Shown here one piece after another: positions 1 to 11,743 of a stretch of DNA of 64,000 nucleotides. The translations under genes and the position numbers were made by a program. Position 1 is the stretch's first letter. Every line of letters begins with the position of its first letter. Below the pieces are notes generated by a model. That model worked only from the letters and a program-made list of their open reading frames with translations, was not told the origin of the DNA and made no database searches. The DNA lies in NCBI RefSeq assembly GCF_018812025.1, contig NC_063050.1, forward strand, positions 5,216,547-5,280,546, written 5' to 3'. The stretch is from Megalobrama amblycephala (Eukaryota; Chordata; Actinopteri; Cypriniformes; Xenocyprididae).

Positions 1-1314
1 CAGGTGTTCATCAGTTTCTGAATTCACACATGTGTTTTCATTCACTCTGTCAAGTGGACTATATTAGTGAACTAATGTAGGGAATAGGGAATGAGTGTAT
101 AGGGTGTGAGCCTCGGAGTGTCGACTTTGAGCGCTGTTAATTCACGGTATATTGCTGTAGGCTACTTTCTCAAAAACATCAAATATTACCCAGAATGCAC
201 TGTTTTCTATGGTATATTACTGATTTAATGGAAAACAGCATGTTACTGTTGAAATTTGGCTGCAATTTTTTACAGTGTATAATTCCAAGGGGACAAAATG
301 TATTAAACTGAATGAAAAGAGATGCAAATGAAAAGTTTGAAAGTATAAGCTTTTTGAAAGACGGTTAATGTGAATAAAATATTTATATAGATGAAACACT
401 TATTTTGTGTAGTGAAAAGGATACTTGGTGATTTTGTGTATTGTACTAACAAAATTGAAAACATGCTGAAATGTTAGGAAAAAGTGTACTTTTGATGATC
501 TGTTGTGATATTAGTACTAAGAGTTTTGAAAATTTCTTCTGAAAACTGCACTAAAGCAATTAAAAAACCTAACATTTCAGCCACTCAGTTATTTCATAGT
601 ATTATAAACCATTTATAAAATATAAATGTATTCTGTTCATAATGACCCTATACTGTTCAGCACATAAAAGGGATTTTAAACATGAATCATTTAAATTTGT
701 AATTGGTGTGTAATTGGTATTTGTGTGAACGATTTTCATAACTATTTTGAGATGTCACTGGTGTCACAACAGTTTCTTAATCTGTGATGTAAATAAATAA
801 AAGACAACCGATCCCTCACACACCTTTCTGCATGTTTATTATCAAATATACTCTGTTTAAAGGTATAATGGACAGGATCCTGTCCAAACCCCTTCATGAC
901 ACAACATTAAACAGCAACATGTCTCTGATTTTCTTACAGTATCTCACTCTAATAGACATTTACTCTTTTCATCCAGTTACATGCAAGGTATGCTAGGAAC
1001 TGAAAATACCGTATCTCTGGTAAAATCTTGTGAGCTCTCAAGAAACATGTCTTTAACTTGAGAAGAGAAACAATGTGTTGTACCCTGGGTCATGGCAGTC
1101 AGCTGATCTTCCAAGGGAACAAACATCAAAATCAAACATCAGATATTAAATCGACAAAATTTAATCTTTTGTTTAACTAAGTCTGTTTGATGAGACCATG
1201 TTTGTCCAGGATGTGCTGAAGGAGGGAAACAGCATTTGTATTTCTTCCTCATTAATCCTTTGTGTTTTTAGGGAAAATATCTGGTCCGGATGTGCAGTAT
1301 GACTTACTGTAAAT
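1..1314. other. Non-coding arm sequence
   Basis: No gene is supported here. The stretch is AT-rich and repeated at 62,716-63,600 (direct) and about 30,640-31,804 (inverted). It includes a small interspersed repeat (motif TGCAATTTTTTACAGTGTA and flanks near 250-300) that recurs in related forms near 31,600, 32,900, 53,950 and 61,600. Short ORFs are not conserved as proteins between copies. Confidence 0.6.
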
Positions 1315-3193
1315 GGGCCATTCCACCGAATGGGTGCCATTTGCTTGTTGTAACTCTTCAAAATTAAACATTATTTTTCATCTTTTTTCAACACTGAATC
1401 TAATACTACACATTTTTAAGTTTTCAAAATGTGTATTGGTCAATCTCAGGCAACTTTATTTAATTTTTTACAAGGTTTCAACGCAGAAGATGGATGCATG
1501 TTTTCTCAGTCCTGTTACCAAAACTCACGTGCCATTTAAAAATCATGTTTAAAAGCATGTGAGTTAATTCCTTTGTATTCACCTCAAGAAAGTGTTTATT
1601 TTGAAGAAATGGTTGATTATGTGTTCAAATAACTGATATTTATGACAAAAAAAATCACTTTATATTAAGGCAAGGTGTATTTTAATAAAAAACGCAAAAC
1701 AATTTTCTCATTTAAAAGAAGACAAAAGCCTCAAGTTTATATGTTTTTAAATAATTTAATTCATTTAACAATTGTGTAAATGATGGATCAGACAAAACTG
1801 ATAAAAACAGTGGTTTAACTTTATTTTTCTAGAAAAACAAATACATTTAGTAACAGGACTGAGCACTTTGTTACAGGAATGAATGCTGGGTAACAGGACT
1901 GAGTGTCCATATGTGTGTGTATGTGTGTGAGAAAAAGAGTGTGTTTATGGCCGTGTGTGCATGTGTGTGAATGAGATTTCTGTGTTGAAGGGATGTTCTA
2001 TGTGCTAGTAGTACATTACAGTGAAGGAGGTGGAAAGAGAAAGAAGGAGAGCAAGGAAAAGAGAGAGGGGGAGAGGGAGGGAAGGAAGGAAAGACAAAAA
2101 AGGGGGAAAAAGATAGGGTTGCTGGTGTGTTTCACTCCTTTCCTTGCAGCATGCCATGGGTGTGTGTTTCTTGCACCTGCAAAGTATAGGTTCTCTCCAT
2201 CTTCTACAAAAGATAAGAAAGAGAAAGACAAAAAGATGAAGTCATGTCGTGGTGGACTGGCTCCCTGCAATGTATGGTATTCATATTGTAAAAATAATCC
2301 TAAAAATCTACAATTTAAATAATTTCAACTGTAAAACTCATGATACAGGTGAATAGTATTATATCAGCTAATATTCACATTATTAAATAACAAAATAGAG
2401 GACTCTACTCACTCCTGTTACTCTTAACTCACTCCTGTTATTTTTCATATGAGTAACAGGACTGAAAGTAACAGGATTGAGTTTAAGCAAAAATGATAAA
2501 ATACATGACATATGGACACATGGCGTACATGCTAATATAATGAGGACACTAAGCAAATACTAGTGACTTAATATTTTTAAAAGAAACAAATAACATCTAA
2601 GAAAAAAATTAGGTAACAGATACGTTGAGATTGACCTTCTCAGTCATAGTTACAATTTCATCAAATATACAGAAATTAAAATGAGAGAACTTACTTTTGG
2701 TCTTCTTATGGCCTGCGTAAGATCCAGATGATGCAACTTCCTGTTGAAAATGTGTCTTGTGGAATGTTCCAAGTTTTTCAGAGGGGGAAATGTGTGAGGG
2801 TAACAGGACGGAGTGAAAACCTGGGGACTCGACTAAAATGTGTATTTTATATAACATATTATGGATTTCTCTAGAAATTTATTTTTGTTTAGCATAGATG
2901 GTATATGGAGTAACACAACAATGCAAAAATAATAAGATTTCTGCAAGATTTTAATGATTATATTTCATGATAAAGTTTAGATTTAGTTAGCGGGGACATG
3001 TAACACATGCTATTTTTTAGTATTCTCAGTAGTTTTTAATAATGTTTTAAATTATATATTTTAAATTTGCAGTTAGATTAATGTTTAGGACACTTTGCTT
3101 AATAATAAAATATATTTTAGAGTTCATTTTCATGCATATTTATACATAAAATGTCCTGGGGACAGAAATGGCACCGATTCGGTGGAATGGCCC
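1315..3193. mobile_element. 1.88-kb terminal-inverted-repeat element with internal motif array
   Basis: The ends are imperfect inverted repeats: GGGCCATTCCACCGAATGGG at the left and CGATTCGGTGGAATGGCCC at the right. The element is flanked by AAAT at 1311-1314 and 3194-3197. The copy at about 63,595 has the uninterrupted site (TTACTGTAAATAAATG), so the insertion and the 4-bp target duplication are directly visible. It has no convincing transposase. A purine-rich tract at about 2030-2110 gives a spurious ORF. Inside is an array of about nine copies, in both orientations, of a motif close to TAACAGGACTGAG. The superfamily is not recognised; the element is non-autonomous. Confidence 0.8.
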
Positions 3194-4306
3194 AAATAAA
3201 CTTATGGATTTATTTGTACGTTTTGCAAAGAATTGATAAAATACAGCTGCAGCGATTACAGTGCCTGAGCAAAGCCTGCACCAATCTCATATGTAGCTTT
3301 ATGGTGATTATTTTTGGCAAAGTGATTTAAAATGGAATTTGCAGAATTACTGACTACGTAACAGAAATTGCTTTTAGCTTTTAAAGTTGAATTTCTATAT
3401 TGCAAACTGTTGCAGATATATATGCAGATATATGTTGCAGATCCTTTTGTTTCTGTAAAACCAATAATACGACTGACTACATGCGAAAAGGAGGATCTTA
3501 AAGTCAATTCTAAATGTAGATGCTGTAACAACAAATAATTTATCAGGAACGTTTATGCTGGGATGAAGGTTGTTGCTAGGTGGCCTAACTTGAAACTATT
3601 TCATGGAAATTTCATGGACGTACTGAAAATAACATGTATAATTTTACCTGTGGGCAGGGATGGGACAAAACATGAATGTTTCTGCTGGGAATAGGAGAAT
3701 TTTGCTGGAGCGGGCAGGAGTTTGTTGAAGATTGGTCAGAATTTGTAGGAGAAGACAAGAGGAAAAAACATTTAATTCAAACTGAAATCGGTCTAATATT
3801 TTATCTGCTGGAAATTGTAAACATGGTATGCATCTGACTTAGAATGAGTGCTGGAATCAGAGGAAAAATGTGCTATGATCAATGTTCAGACTCTCCTCTT
3901 TCTATGTGCCAGTTTTCACAATTTTTGACCAAACAGTTCTGCCATATACTTCCATTAAAGAAAAGGAAGAAGAAGAAGAAGAATTTGGGGCCAAGCACTG
4001 AAGGCACTGAAAAAACAGCAAACAACACATGGAAAATTCATGAAATCTAAGGCACATTATGAGAGAGACCACATTTACATTTACATTCAAAATAATAAAC
4101 ATGATGGATTTAATCGAAACAAATTGTAGCTCTAAACTAAATCACCCAGATTCAGTGATATTTACTGAATAGATAAAATACAATACACTGCATATATAAT
4201 TTGCATTGAGGATGACAGATGCCTTTTTTATTTGCATCCAAAATGTGGGTGTTCATTAAGTAAATTTCTTCTGTGACACAGAGGAGGAGCATGAAAATCT
4301 GACAGA
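3194..4306. other. Non-coding arm sequence upstream of gene 1
   Basis: Intergenic sequence shared with 63,600-64,000 (direct) and with parts of 28,200-28,970 and 30,465-30,607 (inverted). A short GAA-rich run lies at about 3960-3985. No supported gene is seen. The part next to the gene is the presumed 5' regulatory flank and is conserved with the flank of gene 3. Confidence 0.5.
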
Positions 4307-4315
4307 TATATAAAG
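4307..4315 (+). promoter_or_regulatory. TATA box of gene 1
   Basis: TATATAAAG lies about 30 bases upstream of the short non-coding first exon that ends at 4344 with a GT donor. The same arrangement precedes gene 3 on the other strand at about 28,167-28,178. Confidence 0.7.
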
Positions 4316-4474
4316 AGTGTCTGTCAGACTCAACAACACAAACGGTGAGTTACTGTTTATTCATCACTTACCTCAGAAAACATTGACATTTATACAACTT
4401 TAAGACATTTTTATTCTTTTTTTGTCTAGATTAAACAGATCTCTGCTGTGATCTACTGAGGAGAGACTGAGAAG

Positions 4475-5537
4475 ATGGCAGTAAGTTCAGCAACAACATT
4501 TCTAGAGATGGTTTTCAGTGTGATGTTCATATATTTCTCTCTCTGTCCTGTAGTTGATGGTGTTTCTAGCGGTTCTTCTCTCTGTTGTTCTGGCGAACGG
4601 ATGCAGTACTGATGAAAACACGCCGGTCGACTGTTCTGACCTTTATAAAGCAGGACAAACAGTCAGTGGGATTTACTCCATCTATCCAGGAAGTGGCGCT
4701 CCTGTCTGGGTTTACTGTGACATGATCTCAGATGGGAAAGATGAAGATAAAGGAGGATGGACGGTATGAATGTGACTGTAGATCATTAAACACACATCAG
4801 AACATACATTATGAATCATATCTTCTATATAAACCCATCACAGGTGTTTCAGAGGAGAATGGACGGCAGTGTGAATTTCTATCGGCCGTGGAATCAGTAC
4901 AAGAGAGGATTCGGGAATGTGGAGAGCGAATACTGGCTGGGTAAGATCTCACAGTGAGTGTCCGTTTGTGTGGATGATCATGTGTTTGGTTGAACATGTT
5001 CTTCATGTGTGTGTGTGAACAGGGCTGGAGAACATGTACCAGCTGACACGTAACAGGAAGTACATGCTGAGAGTGGATCTGGAGGACTTCACCGGAAAAA
5101 AAGTTTTTGCTCAGTACTCGTCCTTCTCTGTGGATTGTGAAACTGACGGGTATAAACTGCTTGTTTCAGGGTTCAAGGATGGAGGAGCAGGTATAGGACA
5201 CTTTCATTCATATTAAAAAAAAAATTCACACTCAGTAAATGTGCTCCTGATGTCCTCAATGATGCTCTTCTTCTCTGCAGGTGACTCCTTGACCCACCAC
5301 AATGGTATGAAGTTCTCCACCTTTGACAAAGACCAAGACACTTCTGGAGAAAACTGTGCAAAAAAGCATCTCGGGGCATTTTGGTACGTAGCCTGTTACC
5401 ATGCAAACCCCAACGGTGTGTATTTATGGGGAGAAGATCCCACCATTTTCGCCATTGGAAACGTTTGGTTCCACTATAAGAACAATGTCGCTCTTGGTAT
5501 GAAATTCATCAGCATGAAGATCAAACGTGTGTCTTAG
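4475..5537 (+). CDS. Gene 1: microfibril-associated glycoprotein 4-like, intact, 245 aa
   Basis: This is a secreted fibrinogen-related-domain (FReD) protein. Spliced coding exons are 4475-4480, 4554-4763, 4844-4940, 5023-5190 and 5281-5537, and all junctions are GT-AG. A non-coding exon ends at 4344 and exon 2 starts at about 4430. The sum is 738 nt, with reading frame kept through every junction. Residues 1 to about 18 form a hydrophobic signal peptide. The FReD begins near [20 protein letters not shown] and includes the CDM, GGWTV and [15 protein letters not shown] blocks, FDKDQD (calcium-site region), NCAKK, GAFWY and NPNGVYLWG. The length fits MFAP4 (about 250 aa). I saw no collagen region, coiled coil or RGD. 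In the family, FReDs bind acetylated sugars or matrix proteins; in zebrafish, mfap4 is a macrophage marker. The exact ligand is not inferable. It converges with gene 3. Confidence 0.9.
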
Positions 5538-5744
5538 ACCTTTGAAGAAACATTACAGTGTTTCTGAGAAACAAAATCAAATTAAGGTTTTGGGTTTCTC
5601 TTCTTCTGTTAACTCTGTAACTTAGTAAATCATGGTATATATTGTAACAGGATATATGGCTGTCGTTTTGTGTAATCTCATTAATTATTTTCTTCTTCTT
5701 TGTTTTGGGTCACTTTTTTAAATCTACAACTGAAACAAATCAAC

Positions 5745-5760
5745 AATAAACTTCAATAAA
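5745..5760 (+). promoter_or_regulatory. Poly(A) signals of gene 1
   Basis: Two AATAAA hexamers (5745-5750 and 5755-5760) lie about 210 bases after the stop codon. The inverted counterparts for gene 3 are at 26,706-26,721. Confidence 0.75.
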
Positions 5761-6001
5761 CTCCAGCAATGAAAGGCATTATGTGTTGATGTGGATTTCT
5801 TTAACTCTACAACAGACCTCAGGAAACGTAAATGAGGAATTCAGTTCAGCTGCTCATAAACTTTCCCTATAAATACAACCTTATATGTAAATGAACAATG
5901 TGTAAGGTTTTCTTATCACAGACAAGCTTAGCTTGACTCCTTTACAGAAAATGTTATTTGTGTATATAAGTTTTTTGTTGGGAAAGATAATGGGATAAGA
6001 G

Positions 6002-6006
<5 letters not shown>

Positions 6007-6033
<27 letters not shown>
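6007..6033. repeat. Poly(T) tract
   Basis: A run of 27 T is matched by a poly(A) run at about 26,437-26,461 in arm B, so the tract predates the arm duplication. Confidence 0.9.
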
Positions 6034-6076
6034 ACCTTGGATTCAGACCTGAGTTTTATAGACATAACTGGGCTGT

Positions 6077-6821
6077 CAAGTCAAGTCAAGTCACCTTCAT
6101 TTATATAGCGCTTTTTACAATGCAGATTGTGTCAAAGCAGCTTTACATTGATAATTGGTATATAATTTTTCCTTTTAAAGAATAGTGTCAATGCAGGCAG
6201 ATCAAAAGCACTGTTGGATAAATGTCAAGGATACTGTTGAAAATCAAATGTCAAGTCAAATTAAATTAAATTAAATTAGGGCTGCACGATTAATCGTATT
6301 TTATCACGATAACGATATCTGCTTCTCTCGATTGATTTTAAATAATCGTCATGATATTGGCCCGCTCTATGAAAATGAACATAATTTGGAAATATTGGAA
6401 GTAATATTAGGAATTTCGCTGTTTTATCTTTTGAAGTTCCTAAAGGTTTTACCAGTTTTCATAATGTTGATCAGCTAGAAATGATTTTTCTTTGCTTTAC
6501 GAATTTGCCGGGCAATTTGAATCTGGTTTGTCTTATTGCAAACGAATTGTGTTGCTTTAAAATCTAATGTGAATACATATTACAAAGCGCTCACCAAAAC
6601 CATGTTTTGTATTGATTTACCATCTAACGAAGTTATCATAGTTGGTTAAATTTAAGTCTTTGTGCCACCTACAGGCCTTTTGGGTGAAGTGTAGGTTGGT
6701 AAAGAATTTGCAAAATAGCCATAGTTTCATTACTCTTTTGATAGAATAAACATGATTAATAATCGTGATTATAATTTTGAGGAAACTGTGGCACTGGCTG
6801 TCGTATTGATGATGTCGTGTC
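6077..6821 (-). mobile_element. 745-bp insertion: L2-type 3' tail plus hAT-like fragment
   Basis: The insertion is flanked by GGGCTGT at 6070-6076 and 6822-6828. Arm B has the empty site (near 26,380-26,400). On the minus strand the element ends in AATGAAGGTGACTTGACTTG, the simple-repeat 3' tail style of L2-group LINEs and their SINEs; the same tail is at 14,147-14,173. From about 6275 it contains a fragment beginning TAGGGCTGCACGATTAATCG, a very common fish repeat head that also appears near 36,898, 39,318 and 60,550. No coding capacity is seen. Confidence 0.75.
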
Positions 6822-7181
6822 GGGCTGTGCTTTAGTCATTTTGACCCAGCGTCACTTTCTTATATCAAAAATATTATTCTCCATTCAAACAGTGCATCTT
6901 GCCTCCCCTTATGGAAAGAAAATATATTTCCCTATATTATAACCATTACTTTGATCTCCCAAAAGCATTAGTTTGGTAACTTTGAAACAAAGTTACTTGC
7001 GGGACTACCAAACCAGAAGGAACACACAACAGAGCTTCGTCATGGACGTCCTCAGCACACAGTCGGTGAGTCCCATGAATCTAATGCCCCTAAACAGACC
7101 GTACTGAGTGCCGAAATTGATCAGCATACTAATCGATGGCACAAACAGGGAGCGAGACCCAAAGGCACTCGAGACATCAGA

Positions 7182-8487
7182 TTGTCACGAGTATCACATA
7201 TAAATGCAGTAGCATCCTCTACCCCAAACACTAGCTCCCTACCACCGCCAATACATCTGGAGAACAGATTTGAAGTGTTAATGAATGTGGGTATGGAATC
7301 CCCAAACATGATCGGACACAGATCAAGTCAGTCAGCAGCTAACACCGATGCTAACTGCCGCTCAAGGTTGAACAGTCAGCGGCACTCAGCTCTTAGAGCA
7401 GCCGAGCCCAGGACTCTGATAGTGGGTGACTCTATTATCAGAAACATTAGCAGCAGGGATACAACTACATGCTGCCTTCCACAAGCAACAGTTTCTGATG
7501 TAAACAGGGAACTTAAGAGCATTCTGATGAAATATAAGACTGCAAATCGACTAATCATCCATGTGGGGAAGAATGATATTCGGAAGGAGCAGTCAGAACT
7601 CCTTAAGAGGGATTTCAATGAACTTTTTGAAATGCTTAGAAGACTAAAAGTTCAGTCGACCATCAGTGGACCACTCCCAGCAAGAGGAACAAATAGATTT
7701 ACACGGTTGCTTGGGCTTAACACATGGCTGCAAAAAACCTGCAACTTAAAAGGATTGAATTTCATCGACAACTTCAATCTGTTCTGGAGTCAGAGACAAC
7801 TGTTCACTCATGGCCTGCACCCAAACAAACTGGGCTCAAGAGTGCTAAAGGACAATATCTACTTCTCCCTCCATCATCCTTCAGCAGTGTGTGCAAATCC
7901 ACTAAACCTGAATGGCACAAACACACCTGGACAGAGTACAACTGACCACAGGACTTCATTTCAGCACCTGAATGGACATGCGGTTGACATCCCACAAGGT
8001 CAATGATAACACCACGCAGCCACAACAACCACTGCTCACGCACACAATCCTGACTGAGCCCTGCCCACAGAGCTCACCGAGAGACAGTGACGTGTTAGAA
8101 CTGCTCCAAGATTCAGCACCCAAAGACGACTTTCGGGAAAACAGCCAGGGAAGCCAGGACAACATATTACAGCCTCCGGTAACACCAGAGCAACAGCCCC
8201 TCTCACCGGACACGTTATCCCTCTCACCAGCATCACCTCTTCTGTGCTTATCTGAGAAAACGGAGGAACTAGTGTATGCTGGAACCAAACTCTCCCACTC
8301 TTTTGCTGCGAGCCCCCAGATATCAACAAAAAAGCATCAAGCCCCGAAACCACCAAAGCCTGTGGGCCCAGCTCGCCCTCCCCCTCCTCCTGCGAGAGCT
8401 CTTCGGCCCCTGCCACAACGCCAGGGCCCTCAACCTCCTCCGTCTGTTCTAGGTGAACCAAAAACAACCGATAACAGCTCTCAGTGA
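7182..8487 (+). pseudogene. L2 ORF1: SGNH/esterase-like domain plus proline-rich tail, frameshifted
   Basis: The first 274 codons (to a stop at 8004-8006) contain an SGNH-hydrolase-like region: a GDSIIRN block I (near 7427), LIIHVGKNDIR (the GxND-type block) and a C-terminal DNFNLFWSQ...HGLHPNKLGS block (DxxH-like). The reading then continues in another frame (7972-8487) into a low-complexity proline-rich segment ending just before ORF2. This indicates a small indel near 7975-8006. CR1/L2 LINEs are known to carry esterase domains in ORF1, where the protein is thought to assist retrotransposition. The codon-initiating ATG is unclear; the open frame extends upstream of 7182. Confidence 0.7.
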
Positions 8488-8490
8488 TGT

Positions 8491-11400
8491 GTGTCGGGTC
8501 CCCGCTATGATAACAGTGACTTTATCAGATGTTTACAGAACAAGCGGGAACCCAGTGTGCCTGTTGCTTTCTCTATTTCTGTTTTATTACGTTATAGAAA
8601 GCCTAAGGCCTTCTCAAACCGTTTGGCAAACCCATTTAATCTGCTGCCTATTACACGTCAAACTAAGATTACTGTAGAGACCGAAAGTAAGACTGTTAAG
8701 TTAGCACTTTTAAACATCCACTCTCTTAAAAATAAATCACGTCTAGCCAATGACTTAACCACAAACAGCCTAGATTTTATTCTTCTAAATGAAACATGGC
8801 TTGAAGGCAGCTGCAGTGCAACAACCCTGAATGAAACAGCCCCTCCTAACTTTACTTTTATGAGTGTCTGCAGAGCTGTTAGGAGAGGTGGAGGTGTAGC
8901 TGCTCTATTTATAGATGTCTATCAATGCAAGCAAGTGTCATTTTGTGATTACTTGTCTTTCGAATACTTGGGTATTGTGTTAAAAGGTGCTCCTCGCATT
9001 TTACTTATAGTTATTTACAGGCCTCCAAAATACTCTCCAGCTTTTGTGGAGGACTTTACAGAACTGTTATCAGCAATTTCCTCAGAGTTTGACTGTTTTG
9101 CTATTACTGGGGACTTTAACATCCACATAGAAAATGCAGAATCCAATATGGCAAAAGAAATCATAACTGTTTTGAATACTTTTGATCTGACTCAGCATGT
9201 ACATGGACCTACACACAATCGTGGACACACTCTAGATTTAATTATTAGTAAGGGTCTAAACATTTCATCCATTGTCATTAAGGATGTAGTGCTATCTGAT
9301 CATTTCTGTATTTTCTTTGATATATTGATCTCTCCAACTGTTGAAGCTAGATCTGTCTCAGTCAAAAAGCGATGCTTAAATGAGAATACTAGTGCACTGT
9401 TTATGAAGGCTATATCTTTAACACCAAGCATATCTGCAGACTCTGTTGATTTTCTCCTCGATTCTTTTAACTCAAAAGTACAGAACGTTATTGATAACAT
9501 TGCTCCTGTGAAAGTCAGGAAGAAGAGTGGCAGACAAAAAGCACAGTGGAGAAACTCAACAGCAGAGCAAAATATGAAAAGACAATGCAGAAAAGCTGAG
9601 TGCATGTGGTGAAAGACAAAACTTGAAATCCATTATAACATCTATAAAGATATTCTTCATGCTTTCAATGTGGAATTAGGCAAAGCTAGACAGACCTTCT
9701 TCTCAAATATTATAAACAGAAACTTAAACAACACCCGCACTCTTTTTGCTACAGTAGAGAGACTAACAAACCCCCCCAAGTCAGATTCCTAGTGAAATGC
9801 TCTCAGACAGCAAATGTTGTGAGTTTGCTTCCTTCTTCTCTGAGAAAATTAATAATATCAGAAAGGCGATCAGCACATCCTTGAGCTGCACTGGGGCAAA
9901 ACAGATCAGATCACAACCTCAGAAAGTAGCTATTATGTCTGTTTTCGAAGCAATTGATGGTAAAATTTTGGAAGAAACAGTACAGCACCTTAAAACATCA
10001 ACCTGCGCCCTTGACACACTTCCCACATCTTTTTTCAAAAGTGTGTTTAACTGTTTAGAAGCAGATCTCCTAGAAGTGGTAAATGCCTCACTTCTCTCTG
10101 GGACTTTTCCAAAATCCCTGAAAACTGCAGTTGTTAAGCCCCTCCTGAAAAAGAGCAATCTGAATAACACCATATTGAGCAACTACAGACCAATCTCAAA
10201 TCTTCCTTTCATAGGCAAGATCATTGAAAAAGTTGTTTTCAATCAGCTGAACAAGTTCTCAAGCTTGAATGGATACTTTGAAAACTTTCAATCTGGTTTC
10301 CGACCACATCACAGCACAGAGACAGCGCTCATAAAGATAATAAATGATATTCGCCTAAACACAGATACAGGTAAATTATCAGTGCTGGTTCTTCTCGATC
10401 TCAGTGCTGCATTTGACACTGTCGATCACAACATACTTCTTGACAGGCTGGAAAACTGGGTTGGGCTTTCTGGGATGGTCCTTAAATGGTTCAGGTCATA
10501 CTTAGAAGGGAGAGGTTATTATGTGAGTATCGGTGACCATAAGTCTGAGTGGACATCCATGACATGCGGAGTCCCTCAAGGTTCAATACTCGCACCCCTC
10601 CTGTTCAACCTATATATGCTGCCACTAAGCCAAATAATGAGAAAGAACCAAATTGCATATCACAGCATGCAGATGACACCCAGATTTACCTATCCCTATC
10701 ACCTAACGACTACAGCCCCATTGACTCCCTGTGCCAGTGCATTGATGAAATTAAAAATCGGATGTGCCTAAACTTCCTTCAGTTAAACAAAGACAAAACT
10801 GAAGTCATTGCATTTGATGAAGTTCTCAAAGTGAACACGTACCTTCACTCTAGGGGTCAAACAATTAAACAATTAAAAATCAAGTCAGGAATCTTGGTGT
10901 AATTGTGGAGTCAGACCTGAGTTTCAGTAGCCATGTAAAGACAGTAACTAAATCAGCATATTATCATCTCAAAAATATTGCAAGAATTAGATGCTTTGTC
11001 TCCAGTCAAGACTTAGAGAAACTTGTTCATGCTTTCATCACCAGCAGGGTGGATTACTGTAATGGGCTCCTCACTGGTCTTCCCAAAAAGACCATAAGAC
11101 AGCTGCAGCTCGTACAGAATGCTGCTGCCAGGATTCTGAGCAGAACCAGAAAACATGAACACATCACACCAGTCCTCAGGTCCTTGCACTGGCTTCCAGT
11201 TGCATTTAGAATTGATTTTAAAGTACTGTTACTTGTTTATAAATCACTCAATGGCCTAGGACCTCAATACATTGCAGATATGCTCATAGAATATAAACCT
11301 AACAGATCACTCAGATCATCAGGATCAAGTCACTTAGAAATACCAAGAGTTCACTCAAAGCAAGGAGAGTCTGCTTTTAGCCGTTACGCCAGCCGCAGCT

Positions 11401-11492
11401 GGAACCATCTTCCAGAAGAGATCAGGTGTGCTCTAACAGTAGCCACATTCAAATCCAGACTCAAAACATCTTTTTATCTATGCATTTGCTGA
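8491..11492 (+). pseudogene. L2 ORF2: endonuclease plus reverse transcriptase, broken
   Basis: The endonuclease frame at 8491-9612 shows NIHSLKNKS, LLNETWLEG, ITGDFNIHIE and VLSDHF, the expected apurinic-type endonuclease blocks. It ends early at 9612. The RT frame at 9797-10,660 shows NYRPISNLP, FQSGFRPHHSTETAL, LLDLSAAFDTVDH and GVPQGSILAPLLF. A one-base deletion falls inside the catalytic YADD codons: the + sequence reads CACAGCATGCAGATGAC, while the arm-B L2 has CACAGCTATGCAGATGAC. The frame resumes at 10,549-10,902 and 10,905-11,492, the C-terminal region with WLPVAFRIDFK. The enzyme is dead. Confidence 0.85.
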
Positions 11493-11743
11493 TTGAGCAC
11501 TGTGATTGATGTCCGAACTGTTTGCATTTTATTTTATACGTATTATCTTTTTATTCTTTTTATTCCTTTTCCTGTTTTTATTTCATTTTTAATGTATTTT
11601 ATATCTTTTATGTATCATCTTGTTATTCTGACTTTTAATGCATTATGTTCTATTTTTATTATTCTTCTTTATGTAAAGCACTTTGAATTACCATTGTGTA
11701 TGAAATGTGCTATACAAATAAAATTGCCTTGCCTTGCCTAGTT

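Larger units (their letters stand above)
6974..11738 (+). mobile_element. Near full-length L2-clade LINE
   Basis: Target duplication TAGTT lies at 6969-6973 and 11,739-11,743. The empty site is present in arm B at about 26,250. The element carries an esterase-like ORF1 and an EN-RT ORF2. Its 3' end, AAATAAAATTGCCTTGCCTT, is the repeat tail of L2-group elements. Several frameshifts and stops make it non-autonomous. It must have inserted after arms A and B separated, or been lost precisely from B, which is less likely. Confidence 0.9.

Noticed and set aside
1993..2322. 109-codon + frame and 84-codon - frame in purine-rich DNA
   Set aside because: The frames come from a GAA/GGA-rich low-complexity tract inside a transposon and have no domain or conservation.
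3902..4102. 66-codon minus frame with a counterpart at 28,381-28,599
   Set aside because: Mostly translated TTC/GAA repeat; length and frame are not kept between copies.
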